NCBI GenBank assembly: GCA_014925825.1
Contig: JACGCK010000194.1
Location: 1-64,000, forward strand
DNA from: Pholiota molesta
Lineage: Eukaryota > Basidiomycota > Agaricomycetes > Agaricales > Strophariaceae
DNA: 64,000 bases
Direction: 5' to 3'
Shown here: positions 1 through 12,460 of the stretch, piece by piece
How the letters are laid out: each line of letters opens with the position of its first letter
Position numbering within the stretch: position 1 is the stretch's first letter
Position numbers and translations under genes: made by a program
Notes under the pieces: generated by a model
Told to the model about the DNA's origin: nothing
Databases searched by the model: none
What the model saw: only the letters and a program-made list of their open reading frames with translations

Positions 1-2044
1 AATTAATATGTTAATGAGTGTTTAAACATGCTTGTAGCTGCAGTATTCATTGAAATATGAGTACATCAAGGAGACAGTCCCCAAATTCATCTTCTATGTG
101 TGTATACCAATACAGCAGCATTTATATTGGTTTTAAGCTCCCAGAACATGTGTTACATATGTACCTCTCTCTATTCACTACTTTATATATGCTAATAAGC
201 ATCCCAAATGCAGTGAAAAGCCCCAATGTAATACTGAAAAAAGAGCGATATTAAGATAACACATGCTGCATGCACTACCATAATGTATCAATGGCATAGG
301 CGTATAGTACCGTAATTATATAAAATAATACAAAAAAGAACAAAAGGATTGGATAAGAATTGAGGGAGGAATCAAATTTTTAGTATGGGGGGGAGGGGGA
401 GGGTGCCACAATTCTATGCCCGGATTGGGTGATGCCGAGCACAGCAGGCCTAAAAATAGTATCATTCCGGCCAGGAATGCAATATTCATGCCAGCCCCAT
501 GTCTGGTTCACTACCTTGCTGGCCTCCGAATGCCATAATCCAGGTGTCATTAAATCCAGTAAAATCAGGTGATTCCAACGCGCCTAAGTACGCGCCAGCG
601 CGGTATGCGGTTCCCGCGCCATTTAATGCGAGATCAATTCCTTGCTGGAGCCATGGGAAGTCGCTCACCGAGGGCGTATAGGACCGCGTTCAAAAGATCT
701 GTTATTCAGCTATTTTATGGTGAAGTATCATGCGGATATTCAACCCGTAGCCCGTGCTATTAATGTAGGAGTGCAAAATAGTGCGGGCCGTTTTATGGGC
801 CGGGTAAAGGACGGAAAATTATGATCAGTATTGCGTTGGAAAGGTCTTATTAATATCTATATATTGCAATTTAAATTATGCAAAACGGAACAGCGGTTTA
901 GGAGAAACAAGCCATCTTTTGTGGCCGCATTTTAAGTGCCATCAGTAATTCGCTTCTAGTGCCCTAACGAGTGCAGCTATTAATATGAAAATTTTAGATT
1001 CGAATCAGTGTAGAATCCTGAATCTTTCTGTATATTATGGCGTTTAAGCGCCCAATATTGAGCGAGCCAACCCAGGTGCATATACCAGGCATGCAGCCAA
1101 CAGACACATGCTCGGCCTGAATACTAAATATAGAATCATGCCTGCCAGCCAGCCAATATCCATGCCAGCCCAGCATCTGGTTCAGTACCTTCCCGACGTC
1201 TGATCCCCAAAGTCGATGTGTCATTAAATCCAATAAATTCAGCAGATGGCAACGCACCTAAGCGCTCGCTGAGGCGATTTGTGGTTCCCCTGCTATAAAT
1301 AAACAACCATTTCGTGAATAACGCCGCGTAGAATGTTCCAATTTAAACAAATAAAATACCGTTAGAAAGGTGTGATATTGACCTATTTTATGATATAATA
1401 TGCGCGCGGATATTCAATGCGTAGCTGGCGCTAAAGCGGTGCGAGCGTAATTCTATGCGGGCCGTTTTACGGAGCAAGGAAGGGACGTAAAATTACCATT
1501 ATGGACGCGTTCGAAGCGCACGTTTAATACCTCTAGATACCATCTAAGATCATGCAAAACGACCGGGCGGTTGCGGAGGAAAGCAATATTCTTTGTGGGC
1601 GCTAATTTTACACCATCAGTAATTCGCGTCTAGCACGTCAACCATTGCAGCTATTAATATGAAAATTTCACGGTTGTATTCAGAATCAAAATCCGCATCT
1701 ATCGATATAAAACGGTCCCAAAGGGCCCCAAACAGAGCGGACCAGCTGCCCAGCTGCAATCCCACCAATAGTGGAAAAATGTTATTTTTGGTATTTCCAC
1801 TTTGGGATGACCCTGACAACAGCGACGAGGAGTGCTGGGCACTGTTGAGCATGGTGAGCAAGTGCACAGCCCCCAGTGATCACCATCACCACCCCCAGTG
1901 ACCAGCACAGACCACCTGCCTAGAGTGGACAAATTCAATCCCAGCTAGGTGGGGTGGCTGTGCGAGCTGAGTTACCAGGCTGGATGCAACTTCTTTCCTG
2001 GTGAACTACCATGATCTCATGCATGATATCACCAGACACTAGTG
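1..2044. repeat. Foldback-family arm, loop-proximal to outer end
   Basis: This stretch is homologous in inverted orientation to 6239-8048 and to the arms of the palindrome at 37,332-41,033. Positions 1-235 match the loop-proximal part of the right palindrome arm (about 39,450-39,690), and the outer end is CACTAGTG at 2044. No coding sequence is convincing; the short open frames are inverted mirror images of those in the other arm. The partner arm of this copy would lie left of the window. Divergence from the 37-41 kb copy is clear by eye, so this is an older or different subfamily. Confidence 0.75.
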
Positions 2045-2681
2045 TCGCGTGGGCAACGAGACAGGCGATCACATCCGTGGATGTCTTTTTGGAACGTAGG
2101 GTCAAGATGAGGAGCATCCAATCGTCAGGAAGTGAGTCGAGGATGATCATGCGGAAGCGGCCATCATCGATCTTGCAGCCTTGGTCATTTGCCTTGGTCC
2201 AAGCTGTCCTGAGTTTTGCGATGTGCTCTTCCATCATCCCACCAGTGGCGTACTTGATTTTCATCAGCTCCTTCTCCGTGGTCAACCTTCCGAGGTCTGT
2301 CTGTGCATCCTGGACCTTTGCGATTGAAGCATATGCCTCAGCTGCGGTACCGTCGGTCTTGACACCCAAGCCAATGGCATTCTTGATATTCAAGGTGAGC
2401 AGCCCCTTGGTTCAGTTGTTTCGCTGACGCCACTCATTGTAGGATGGTTTGTCATCACCCCAGTATGTGGTGGGGGTGGCAGCAACGGTCGGTTTCATGG
2501 GATCAGGTGGGACAGGGCATGTGATGAGACCATCGAGGTAATTGAGGGTCCCGCGCTGCTCGGCTGCAGCGCAGATGCACTCCTTGAATTGGTACCAGTT
2601 TGTACCATTGTACTGCTCGTCGGCTGGAAGTATGAACGGGGCGGCTCCAGAAGACATAGTCAAGATTGTCGGGGGGGTCAA
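2045..2681 (-). pseudogene. Copia-type gag fragment (UBN2-like)
   Basis: The frame starts at 2681 or, more likely, at the second Met at 2657 (MSSGAAPF). It encodes the N-terminal half of a Ty1/copia gag polyprotein: a YNGTNWYQFKE-type start, then a helical UBN2-like region with LDSLPDDW. A single in-frame TGA at 2412-2414 interrupts an otherwise continuous frame. The coding homology is cut off at about 2045 by the outer end of the foldback arm, so the zinc knuckle, protease, integrase and RT are missing. An iMet-type primer site and LTR remnant lie just upstream (2821 onward). This is a different Copia family from the one at 12-31 kb. Confidence 0.8.
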
Positions 2682-2820
2682 AAAAAATTTCCGGGGACTG
2701 TTTCAGATGAGGCAAGTGGTCGGGTCCAGGCAAGGATTGAGGATCGAGGATCAGTTTTTGGAGTCAGAAAAAAAAAATTCCGTGTTGACAATTACTTCAT
2801 GTGGTAGCTAGTTAGACACG

Positions 2821-2832
2821 GGGCCCATAACC
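2821..2832 (-). other. Copia primer-binding site, half-tRNA-iMet type
   Basis: Read on the minus strand this is GGTTATGGGCCC, immediately after the LTR end. It is complementary to the anticodon stem-loop of initiator tRNA-Met (GGGCCCATAACC, CAT anticodon inside). This matches the internal, cleaved-tRNA priming known for Drosophila copia. The same motif occurs beside the LTRs of the other Copia family at 24,166-24,177 and 29,141-29,152. Confidence 0.75.
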
Positions 2833-3010
2833 TGTTGGACAACGAAGTATGCTCAGTCAATGAATATATATTCAACTGTATATGTGTAGCTACCTGTTGG
2901 ACAACGAAGTATGCTACGAGAAGTAGAGTAAGTAAAATAAGAAAAATGTAAAGTAAAAATCAGAGTGGGCTCACCTCAGTCAACGAATATATATTCGACT
3001 GAGGGAGCCC
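2833..3010 (-). mobile_element. Partial LTR of the 2-kb Copia relic
   Basis: The LTR border TGTTGGACAACG abuts the primer site at 2833, and the same 21-bp start recurs at 2895. This suggests a truncated LTR nested in or duplicated by a second one. An ATGAATATATATTC-type motif occurs near 2860 and again near 2980. The far end of the LTR could not be fixed, so the right boundary is approximate. Confidence 0.45.
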
Positions 3011-5150
3011 TTTTCTGTGTATGATAGATTTTATATGAGACAAATAAGGTTTGAGAGGAAGGGAAAGAAACAATAGACAACAAGTGATCGTATGATTGCA
3101 GTCCTTTTATGGTAAGCGCATACAGGTGCTTACCGTGTGGTGCACCAAGCACCTTTTGATACTCGACTTGCAAGTCCTCCTTCCAACATATAACATTGAA
3201 CCTTCTTTCCAATCCAGACTTCAGAAATGCTTTTCTTGTCGGGATCATTATGAAGCCACTTCGCCATATCGGGGTAGGATTTAAGGATAAGTCCGAAAGT
3301 ATTGTCCCAGTTTTTGAATTGTGTCTTTTGGACCCAAATACCTGTAACGTCGTTGGGGGTTGGCTTTTTGTGATAAGACCATTTGGATGCTGGCAAAGCC
3401 TTCAATTTTGCCAGAGCATCAATGCAGGCGTCAAAAGAAGATCACTACCACCTTTCTTTACAGGTTCCCGAAGATCAAGAAGTTCCTGATTGATCTTCAA
3501 AACTTTCATGATCTCTGTCTCCTTTGGTGACAAGTCGGCAAGTGATGGAGATGGAGATGGAGCATGGGAGGAAGGGTGAAGAGATGAACTTCGAAATGGA
3601 GACTCTGCAGAGAGTACTAGAGATGCGGCATGAGAATGAGCAACAATGTGAGTCTAAATTAAATAAATTGGTCAACAAATAAAAAGAAATAAAATCGGAA
3701 ATGACTTATGCCAAGAACCCAGAAAGTAAGCCTATTGTCATCGTCTTTGATAAATTCAGCAATACTTTTGTTGGTGATTGCACGTTTGTATGGTCCCTGA
3801 ATTACCCATGCAGAGATTTCATTGTCCCAAAGAAAGATTGTTTGATCTAAAAAAATATATTAGTATGTATTCATTAAATACAAAAAAGACATACATTCAA
3901 TGGATGGAAAGAGCCCTTGGAGTTCTATAAGAAGAGAGCGTACTGATCCACCAGTCACGACCTTGTGGATGAAGCCAAACTTGACATCATCCTTGTTGAA
4001 AGGTGGCAAGGAGGGATAGTTACAGTACCAAACAATGCCATTGAGTTGTACCTGAAGAGAAGTGGAGTCGTCTTCATTGGTAGTATCACCAATATTGGGA
4101 TTGTTTCCAATAGCTCATCCACGGCTAGTGCCACCAGTGGTACATGAAGATCCTCCCATAGGTAAGGTTGCCAGAGAGGCCTGAAGGGCATTTTGGAAGT
4201 CTACAATATTTAAGTACTATTGTGAATAAAAAATTGAGAATACAACATACCTTCATCTTCCTGTGCCTCTAGATCAATTACATCCTCATCCTCAATATTG
4301 ATATCCTCTGCTTGCACCTTTCCCTTTCCCTTTGACTTGATGATAGCTATATCAACATCCATCTCGTTATCATCTTTCTCCAAGTCATCATTGATGATGG
4401 GTTCGACCTCTTCTACGATCATCTCTGATGTGTCTTTGGTGTCGGTCTCAGGTGCATTATCACGACAACAACCCCTTGTAGAAGTCGTAGTAGTCAGCGG
4501 AGGCTTGGAGGCAAGAGTGGACGACTTGAAACGGATTGGAGGAGCAACAGGAACTTTGTTTACAATTTCTTCCACACTAAATCAAATATAAGTGATTGAA
4601 TATTAATAAATGGATAATATATACCGAGTTGGCTTTTTCTTAGCTTTCTGTCCAATAGCATTGACTTGTGCCTTCTTGTCAGCACTAGTTTTATTGCCAA
4701 AAAATCAATTTAGGATTACATTATATGTGAGATAACGTACGGAGCTGGTTTAGCAGAGCTGACTTTCTTAGACGGCTTGGATGAGTGGTGGGTAGCTGAT
4801 TTATCTAGTATATTATAAGTCTTTGATCTATTGAAAGAAGATAGATGATATACCTTTCTTGCTGGGAGTCTTTTCTTGATCTTCTTCTTCCTCATTGTTG
4901 ACTATCGGATCCACTTTGGCTTTAAGAAAATAGTTATAATATATATATTGATTATAGAGCTGTAATACATACTATACATCCTCAGTTCATCCTCTGAACT
5001 CTCATCGACTTGCATTTTGTCCTGTTCATCTTCAATAACAAAGCTGGTACAGCTCCGCTTGCATTTAGTTTCTGAGATTGGACTACTCGATTTCTGACAC
5101 TTCTTGGTGTTCTTATTCTTGTGCTTGGGTGGTGAGCGAGAGCGAGCCAT
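3000..5150 (-). pseudogene. Intron-rich hypothetical gene, decaying
   Basis: No family was recognised. Translation from ATG 5150 (MARSRSPPKHK) runs through at least five phase-compatible introns: 4920-4972, 4796-4853, 4685-4740, 4577-4624 and 4201-4250, each 48-58 nt with GT-AG borders. The N-terminal 200 or so residues are Lys/Ser- and acid-rich and look disordered (KSKGKGKVQAED). The C-terminal part is globular-looking: NGIVWYCNYPSLPPF, FLWDNEISAWVIQGPYKRA, then WDNTFGLILKSYPDMAKW. An in-frame TGA at 4115-4117 and a frame jump near 3430-3445 suggest a recent pseudogene. It lies between a Copia gag relic and a GC-rich block, both flanked by foldback arms, so it may have been carried or trapped by transposons. 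The 3' end is uncertain. Confidence 0.55.
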
Positions 5151-5309
5151 GTTATAACCTTAACAAATAAACAGTATAAGTATATATTTATATTTGATTT
5201 GAGGTCACACAGATAAAAATTTGAATAAGAAAAGAATTATATCGATTATCTACGGTACAAGACAAAGTATGAAAATATTAAATAAAATTACTTACACTAT
5301 TGTATATAG

Positions 5310-6238
5310 TGTAGGTAGGTGAGCGGTGAGCGTGGGTAGTGGTGGTGACCACGAGTGCACGCGGTGGCCAGGGTGGTGAATGCGGGTGAACACGGGTGCA
5401 TGTGGGGGTTACGCGGATGGTGGAGGATGGGGGCAGTGGTGAACATGGATGATCGCAGGGAGTTGTCATCATTGCCATGTCACATGACAAGGTGACACAG
5501 ATGGACAAGAGTGGCGAGCGGGGGCGATCATGGGCGTGGTCGTGGTCATGGTTGCCACATCATACAGGCCACGGGAGGGGCGCGCAGATGGCAGAGGGGC
5601 GGAGAGCGGCGGCGACAGGCGGCAAGTGGGGGCAATCATGGTCATCGTCGTCGTCGCCACGTCACATGGGGCGTGCGAGGGGCGGAGACGGGAGAGGTGG
5701 CAAGATGGGAGGGTGGCGAGACAGGAGAGGTGGCGGACGGCGAGCAGGGGCAATTGCGGTGGGTGGTCATTGATGTCGTCGCCATGTCACACGGCGTGGT
5801 GGAGATGGGCAGCGTGCAGGGGTGATCACGGTGGGTGGTCATTGATGTCATCGCCACGTCACACGGCGTGGTGGAGATGGGCGGCGCGCAGGGGCGATCA
5901 CATTGGCGGGGCGTTGTCGTGGCCACGTCACATGGCGCAGCGTACAGGCAAGGACGGCAGAGGACGGCGAAAGGGGCAGGACAGCGGGGAGGGAAAGCGG
6001 GGGCCTGGTCAGCGCGGGCGGCATCATCGAGGGGGACGGGGGTGCTTACCTGTGGAGATGAACAGCGATCAGGGGCAATCACGGCGATCGGGGGCAATCA
6101 CGGCGATCGGGGGCGATCGTGGTGGCGGGTCATTGTCGTCGTGGCCACATCACATGGCATGGGGGAGATGGATGGTGCGCGAGGGCGATCGCGGTGGCAT
6201 CACGGGCAGGTGACGTGGCACCATGGGTGGCCGTCGTC
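5310..6238. repeat. GC-rich low-complexity block
   Basis: The composition shifts abruptly to G-rich imperfect repeats of GGCGATCA, GTGGTGG and CGTCGCCACGTCAC type. A unit of about 70 bp (around 5758-5827 and 5828-5897) is duplicated in tandem. Long open frames exist on both strands (up to about 227 codons), but they are repetitive Arg/Gly/His/Thr-rich translations without a domain. They are best explained by the lack of AT-rich stop codons. Similar DNA is found at 8050-8400 and 43.9-44.9 kb. Confidence 0.6.
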
Positions 6239-8048
6239 CACTTGTGTCTGTCAATCTCATGCATGAATCAGACTAGATTGACGAAACATAAATGTTGCAT
6301 CCAGCTTCCTAACTAACATGCACAGCCACTCCACCAAGCTGAGTTTAAAGACATTCCACTTTTGGCAGGTGGTCTTTGCTGGTCACTGGGGGCGGTGATG
6401 GTGATCACTGGAGGCTGTGCACTTGCTCACCATGCTCAACAGTGCCCAGCACTCCTCGTCGCTGTTGTCAGGGTCATCCCAAAGTGGAAATACCAAAAAT
6501 AACATTTTTCCACTATTGGTGGGATTGCAGCTGGGCAGCTGGTCCGCTCTGTTTGGGGCCCTTTGGGACCATTTTATATCGATAGATGCGAATTTTGATT
6601 CTGAATACAAACGTGAAATTTTCATATTAATAGCTGCAATGGTTGATGCGCTAGACGCGAATTACTGATGGCGTAAAATTAGCGCCCACAAAGAATATTG
6701 CTTTCCTCCACAACCGCCCGGTCGTTTTGCATGATCTTAGATGGTATCTAGAGGTATTAAACGTGCGCTTCGAACGCGTCCATGATCGTAATTTTACGTC
6801 CCTTCCTTGCTCCGTAAAACGCTCCGGATATATTTACGCTCGCACCGCTTTACCGCCAGCTACGCTTTGAATATCCGCGCGCATATTACATTGTAAAATA
6901 GGTTAATATCACACCTTTCCAACGGTACCCTACTCGCTTGTATTGGAACATTCTACGCGACGTTATTCACGAAATGGTTGTTTATATATAGCATGGGAAC
7001 CACAAATCGCCTCAGTAAGCGCTTAGGTGGGTTGCCATCTTCTGAATTTATTGAATTTAATGACACATCGACTTTAGAGATCAGACCCCGGGAAGGTACT
7101 GAACCAGATGCTGGGCTGGCATGGATATTGGCTGGCTGGCAGGCATAATTCTATATTTAGTATTCGGGCCGAGCACATGTCTGTTGGCTGCATGCCCGGT
7201 ATATGCACCTGGGTTGGCCCGCTCAATATTGGGCGCTTAGACGCCATAATATACAGAAAGGTTCGAAATTTTACACTGATTTTGAATCTGAAAATTTTAT
7301 ATCAATAGCTGCATTCGTTAGGGCGCTAGAAGCGAATTACTGATGGCGCTTAAAATGCGGCCACAAAAGATGGTTTGTTTCTCATGAACCGGCGCTCCGT
7401 TTTGCATAATCTAAATTGGAGTGTATAGATATTAAAAAGATCTTTCGAACGCGCTACTGATCGTAATTTTCCGTTCGTTCCCTGGCACAGAAAACAGCCC
7501 GCACTATTCTGCACTCCAGCATTAATAGCATGGGCTAGGCATTGAATATAAATACGCTATGTTCCCATAAAATAGCTGAATACGAGGTCTTTCGAACGCG
7601 TGTATATGCACTCTTATTGAATAACATCCCATAGCTCCAGAAAGGAATTGATTGTGCAGTAAATAATGTGGGAACCGCATACCGCGCTAGCGCGTACTTA
7701 GGCGCGTTGGAATCGCCTGAGTTTACTGGATTTAATGACGCCTTCGTTATGGAATTCGGAGGGCGGGAAGGTAGTGAACCAGACATGGGGCAGGTATGGA
7801 TATTGCCTTGCTGGCCGGAATGGTACTATTTTTAGGCCTGCCGTGCTCGGCATCGCCCAATCTGGGCGTAGAATAGTGGCACCCTCCCCCTCCCCCCATA
7901 TTAGAAATTCGATTCCTCCCTCAATTCCTGTTCAATCCCTTCGTTCTTTTTTGTGATATTCTATATAAATACGGTACTATACGACTAGGCTATTGATACA
8001 TTATTACAATGCATGCAGCATGTGCTATCTTAATATCTCTCTATTTTT
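6239..8048. repeat. Foldback-family arm, outer end to loop-proximal
   Basis: This is the reverse complement of most of 235-2044. It begins with CACTTGTGTCTG, the family terminus seen at 2044 and at both ends of the 37-41 kb palindrome. The match ends near 8048, where GC-rich DNA takes over. Its own opposite arm is missing, so the copy is truncated or was broken by later insertion. No coding sequence is supported. Confidence 0.75.
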
Positions 8049-8049
8049 G

Positions 8050-8400
8050 AATGGTGCGTGGCAACGTGGTGGGTGATGTGCGGCGTCGGCATCGCAGGCG
8101 TCACGGGAGGGTGGCGTCGTCGTCGTGTGTGGCCGTTGTCGGTGTTTGCAGGGGTTGCGGGTGCCGCGGCAGTGGTGGCCGTCGTCGTGTGCGGATGCCG
8201 CAGGACAACACAGCGGGTGCGTGACGTGGTGTTGGTGGCATGCAGGCGTGGTCGGCGCATACGTGTGCGGGTGTGCGGTGGGAGATGGGGATGGAGGGGA
8301 GGAGCCTGGTCAGCACTGGCTAAACGATGGAATAGGGGGGAGAGGCTTACCTTGGGGGTGGGGTTTGATTGTGGTGGTTGCAGAAAGAAAGCCATCAAGG
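8050..8400. repeat. GC-rich low-complexity block
   Basis: This is G- and CGTCG-rich DNA like that at 5310-6238, abutting the truncated end of a foldback arm. Frames of 90-139 codons exist on both strands but are Arg/Val/Gly or His/Pro/Thr repeats and are not credible genes. Confidence 0.5.
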
Positions 8401-8572
8401 CCTGATGGCTGAGTATAAAGCGGCGCAAATTCAAATCGGCTTCTCGCATGCCGAATAAATCACGTGACCCAATCCGAAAGAGTTGATAAATACAACTCCG
8501 ATCGAATATGACTGATGCCCGAGATCGCCAAATGCACTAGATAAATTAACTAATGTATTAAGGGTTCCAAAT

Positions 8573-8660
8573 GGCCTCATAGTATAGTGGTTTATTGCGC
8601 TTTGTAACATGTGACCCTTAGGTTCTGGGTTCAATTCTGTGCCATGGCATTTTGGTACGC
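8573..8660 (+). repeat. tRNA-like SINE head candidate
   Basis: The A-box-like TAGTATAGTGGTTTATTGC near 8579 and the B-box-like GGTTCAATTC near 8626 have pol III spacing. The sequence ends in a run of T at about 8661-8670. The predicted tRNA arms are poorly paired, so it is not a functional tRNA. The GCATTTTGGTACGC tail also appears near 35,345. Confidence 0.4.
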
Positions 8661-8699
8661 TTTTTTTTTTGTGCTTATATAATAAAGAGAAATTGATTG

Positions 8700-8990
8700 G
8701 GATATTACCGGTGGTTGCCAGTGGTTACTGACCACTGGTTGACCACTGGTTGACCACTGTTGACCACTGGGTGACCACTGGGTGACCAGTTGACCACTGG
8801 TTGACCAGTGGTGACCAGTGGTTGACCAGTGGTTATTCAGACCCATAGTAACCACTGGTCAACCACTGGTTTCAACTAGTGTTATTCAGTAGTCTAATCA
8901 ACTGTCTATTATATTTGGCATTTCTAACCAAACCAGTGGTTGGCCAGTGGTCACCACTGGTAACCAGTGGTAACCAGTGGTTAAATGCGG
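8700..8990. repeat. ACCACTGGT minisatellite
   Basis: Near-tandem copies of the motif ACCACTGGT(TG) occur in both orientations (ACCACTGGT and ACCAGTGGT), interrupted near 8880-8930. A second, larger field of the same motif lies at 14,590-15,115. Confidence 0.8.
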
Positions 8991-9099
8991 TGGAGTGATA
9001 AGACCTCTCAATGGGGTATAAAAATGCTGGCCATTCTGATTTACTAATTTCAATGACAGTATTCTCACAGTCATGCATCAATTTCTAAAAGAGCACTGA

Positions 9100-9790
9100 T
9101 TAGTAAGAAAATGGAAAAGCGATACTTTGAAGCATACACCATCTCCTCCTGTCTCATATGGTCAAGCAAGCACATAGGATAGAGCAAAACTGCATATTGG
9201 GGATGGAACCATCCCTAATCTCAATAATTAGTTTGTTCAGGCATTAGACAGTCCTTATAATCATAAAACTTGAAATACTCCTTCTGTTCAATGATGTAGT
9301 CAGAAATACAGCTGTTGGTCTTTGCGACATCATCATTTCTGGCACTATGGGATGCATCTTGGAGCTGTATGTCTAAGTGAGCACCACGAAGAAGAATTAT
9401 ACAATGGTTTATTTATGCTTACCATCCAAATTAGATTGCACAAAGCTCGCTTGTGCCCAGCACAAGCAGCTACAACATCTTTGAACAAGGGGGTCAAAGC
9501 CAAAATGGCAGCGAATATATTCCCCTGTTCCTCTATAGAATAACTCAGCAGCTAGCGATGAGAAAGATAAAGTGCATATACTTACACTTCTGACATATTG
9601 TGGGTCTCACTTTCTTCATCATCCTGCTTAAGGCCTGCAATGAAGACTGCAAAAAGGTTTGCATAGGGATGAATCCCCATTGAAATCCATCTAGCAGCCT
9701 TAGATAAATGCTCAAGGCTTTGTCCCTGTATGACATATGAGTTTTTTTTTGATAGACCGACACAGGGCATACTTCACATTATGATGCTTT
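9100..9790 (-). pseudogene. Fragment of a hypothetical agaricomycete gene
   Basis: Minus-strand frames contain ISMGIHPYANLFAVFIAGL (about 9690-9630) and, after a probable intron, NIFAAILALTPLFKDVVAA and GHKRALCNLIW (about 9530-9430). I associate this pattern with a multicopy agaricomycete hypothetical family (possibly the DUF6698 type), from memory only. Frames are broken by stops and frameshifts, and no start or end was found. It lies upstream of the Plavaka relic and may belong to the same transposon region. Confidence 0.35.
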
Positions 9791-10229
9791 AATGTCTTCA
9801 TAAATTCAGAGATATGTTCATTCGGGTGTTTAGAAGGATTCTGTGAGAAATCAGACTCATTTCCACTAGAGGACATTGATGTAACACATTGAATCTCAAA
9901 TTGATAGGAGGGAAGTAGTGGTATAGATCAAGGTTAGGCTTGGGCTTGTATCATTGTGAAAGGCAAGAAGCTTTTGCCAAACAACCTCAAACAATGTCTT
10001 CAACCTGTTTACAACTGCATGATCATTACCTCTGGGCTTGATCTTCATCTCGTCTATCATTATGATGCTTTAATCTACCTAACTGCATTATCTTTAATAC
10101 CTCAAATGGCCAGGGAAATATAGTGTCCTGGCTGCCAAAAATACTTCCCAAATGGCCAACCCTACACTGTACATTCAAATTCATATCAGTGACTTGAGAC
10201 AGCAACCAGAAAGGCCTTCAAAAAATACA

Positions 10230-12460
10230 AAATCAGTAAAACCAAGAAGCACATGCAAAGAAAGAGAAAGCTCATGGGCTTTACAAAAGCAAATATAAAG
10301 AATTGCTTGATGATGAAAGTATGGATACTGGCATTGATGCAGCGAACTTAGACAAGGTATGTATTAATTTGTCTTTGGTATAGAGATGTAGGCTAATATT
10401 TTTTTGAAAAAAAATATAGGAAGTTTTAGAGCCAAATATTCCAGCTCCTAGATCTCCTTCCCCTCCTCCAAGACCATCTGGATGACCTAATCACATAATA
10501 TGATTACCTGGTCACTATTGTGATGATCTGCCAGCTAATCCACCAATTATCACTATACCCGACCCTTGTGAAACACAGGACAATATTGACGAGGCTATGG
10601 AAGAGGATGTATACTCTTTACCATCTGAGGATAATACTTGTAAAAGGTGGTGAGTTCAGGACGGTACGAGACACCTGCTGGGTGAGTTTCGCCATCTCAG
10701 TGTATCAGACAGAGCGGCTATGAGAGCCTGGAGTCTGAAGTGAGTAACTGAATGTATTGAGGAGGAATAGAACTAGCTACTCGCCTGGAGTCCGAAGTGA
10801 GTAACTAAGGACTCCAGAAGGCGTTCTACAGCTACATACATGTGTGTCATGTGATCACATGTGACTACATCAGCTGAGACTGAACTAGGCAACTCTAACA
10901 ATACTTTCTGCACCGAAATCAACAACTTTGGGATTTATCGGATATATTCCCATGGCATACCAACAATCACTCCTGATGAACACTTCACACTCTCCTCTGT
11001 CTCGGACTCTGTCTCAATAGCTCATGATCCTTTGACATCCCATTCTCAGGCTTCATGGTGGTCTTCCTTTGGTTCTTCATGCCTCAAGTCAGTCAAAACA
11101 GCTCTCAACAATTACTTTGCACCCATTTCTAAATGCTTCGACCTTTCTACTTATGTCCTGGTACTACAATGGAAAATCAGTCAAATCAGCCAATGATATC
11201 AACAGTCTTGTGCATGATGTGATATGTCACTTCTCAACTGCATGAGAAATGACATGAATAGGCAGCCAAAAAACCTCAAAATCCTCCACTGGTCATAGCC
11301 TCATGCCCTTTCTGCAAATGATGGATGGATCAAAGCATCTGTTTCTATTGCTGTTCCCTGCAATGGTATTTGACACGAATCTGAAGCTGATGCACCATGA
11401 TTTGTCATCAAAGGAATCTGGTACGAACACCCCCTTGAAGTGATCAAACAGGCATTTTCTGAACCTGCTGCTAAACACTTCCACACAACACCCTTCAAAG
11501 AGTACTGGAAACCATCTGAAAATTTGCCTGAAGAACAAATTTTTTCAGAAATGTACACAGCCAATCTTTTCAACTTGGAATACGACTCAAAACCACCCCC
11601 AATTTATATGTATATCACCAATCAGACAAAATATGAACATACAAAGCCATCAGAATTCACAGCATACCACATTGCATATATACCCAATGTAAGTTTAAAT
11701 TTTTATATAGGCTAGTCAAAAGAATAGGTCTAATTGCTATTTTTGTAGCTTGGCAATGATATTCAGGATTTTTACCAGGCAACATTTGGCAAGGTAGCAA
11801 CAGCTGCAATGCTGTCACATCTACGACGAGAGCTTGCACATAAGATCTGGCATCTTTTGATTGATGAGGATCTTGTGAGAGCTTATTCAGAGGGCGAAGC
11901 CATCAAACTTTTCGACAATATTCTCCATGCACTCTTTCCATATTTTCAAGTATACTCTGCTGATTACCCCAAAAAATGTCCAATCTTTGATAATCTACTT
12001 CTACATCTAGCCCTAACAATTTGCCAGAATCCTCATGGCATGTATTAAATTTCTTGGAAAATGCATGTGTCCAAGATGCAAAGCTCTCAAGTCAAAAATC
12101 TCAAAAGTTGGTTCAAAAACTGATATGCAATTTTGAATCAAACATGTGCACATGGATACAGAATCATGCCGTTTTGATGTCGAACATGTGAGAAGACTAC
12201 TGTTTGAGATGGGGGCCAACATCACCAGCAGTCGATTGGATAAAATTCTTGCCTGACATTGAGGGTTCTTACTTGGGCAAGTACATATCTGAAAATTTAA
12301 CTGGAGAACTTTTTGATAACTCTTGTTATGATTAGAATGCATTTTCTGAATGCCTTGGGCAATTTGGATTGGACTTCTATCAATTATTTGCGCCAGACTT
12401 TTTACATGAGATCAAACTTGGTGTCTGGAAGGCTATTTCTATGCACCTGATGCATATTCT
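10230..12460 (+). pseudogene. Plavaka-type transposase relic
   Basis: Ordered segments match the agaricomycete Plavaka transposase: a Pro-rich linker (PAPRSPSPPPRPSG, ~10,455), NFGIYRIYSHG (~10,925), AFSEPAAKHFHTTPFKEYWKP (~11,455), a YEHTKPSEFTAYHIAYIP segment (~11,640), ELAHKIWHLLIDEDL (~11,830), YSADYPKKCP (~11,955) and the signature FAPDFLHEIKLGVWKA (~12,390). Segments are separated by stops, frameshifts and one likely intron (11,700-11,750). The rest of the catalytic region is lost where the Copia LTR begins at 12,461. A solo LTR sits inside it at 10,639-10,900. In the family the protein moves DNA by cut and paste; this copy cannot be functional. Confidence 0.8.
10639..10900 (-). mobile_element. 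Solo Copia LTR with TSD ATACT
   Basis: This 262-bp LTR is the same family as those at 15,503, 19,348, 24,178 and 24,411. It starts TGTAAAAGG (plus reading) and ends CAACTCTAACA. It is flanked by the perfect 5-bp duplication ATACT at 10,634-10,638 and 10,901-10,905. The internal region was presumably lost by LTR-LTR recombination. It interrupts the Plavaka relic, so it inserted after that element. Confidence 0.93.

Noticed and set aside
5530..6213. 227-codon open frame in the GC-rich block
   Set aside because: Overlapping long frames occur on both strands in repetitive DNA; the translation is low-complexity with no domain and no intron signals.
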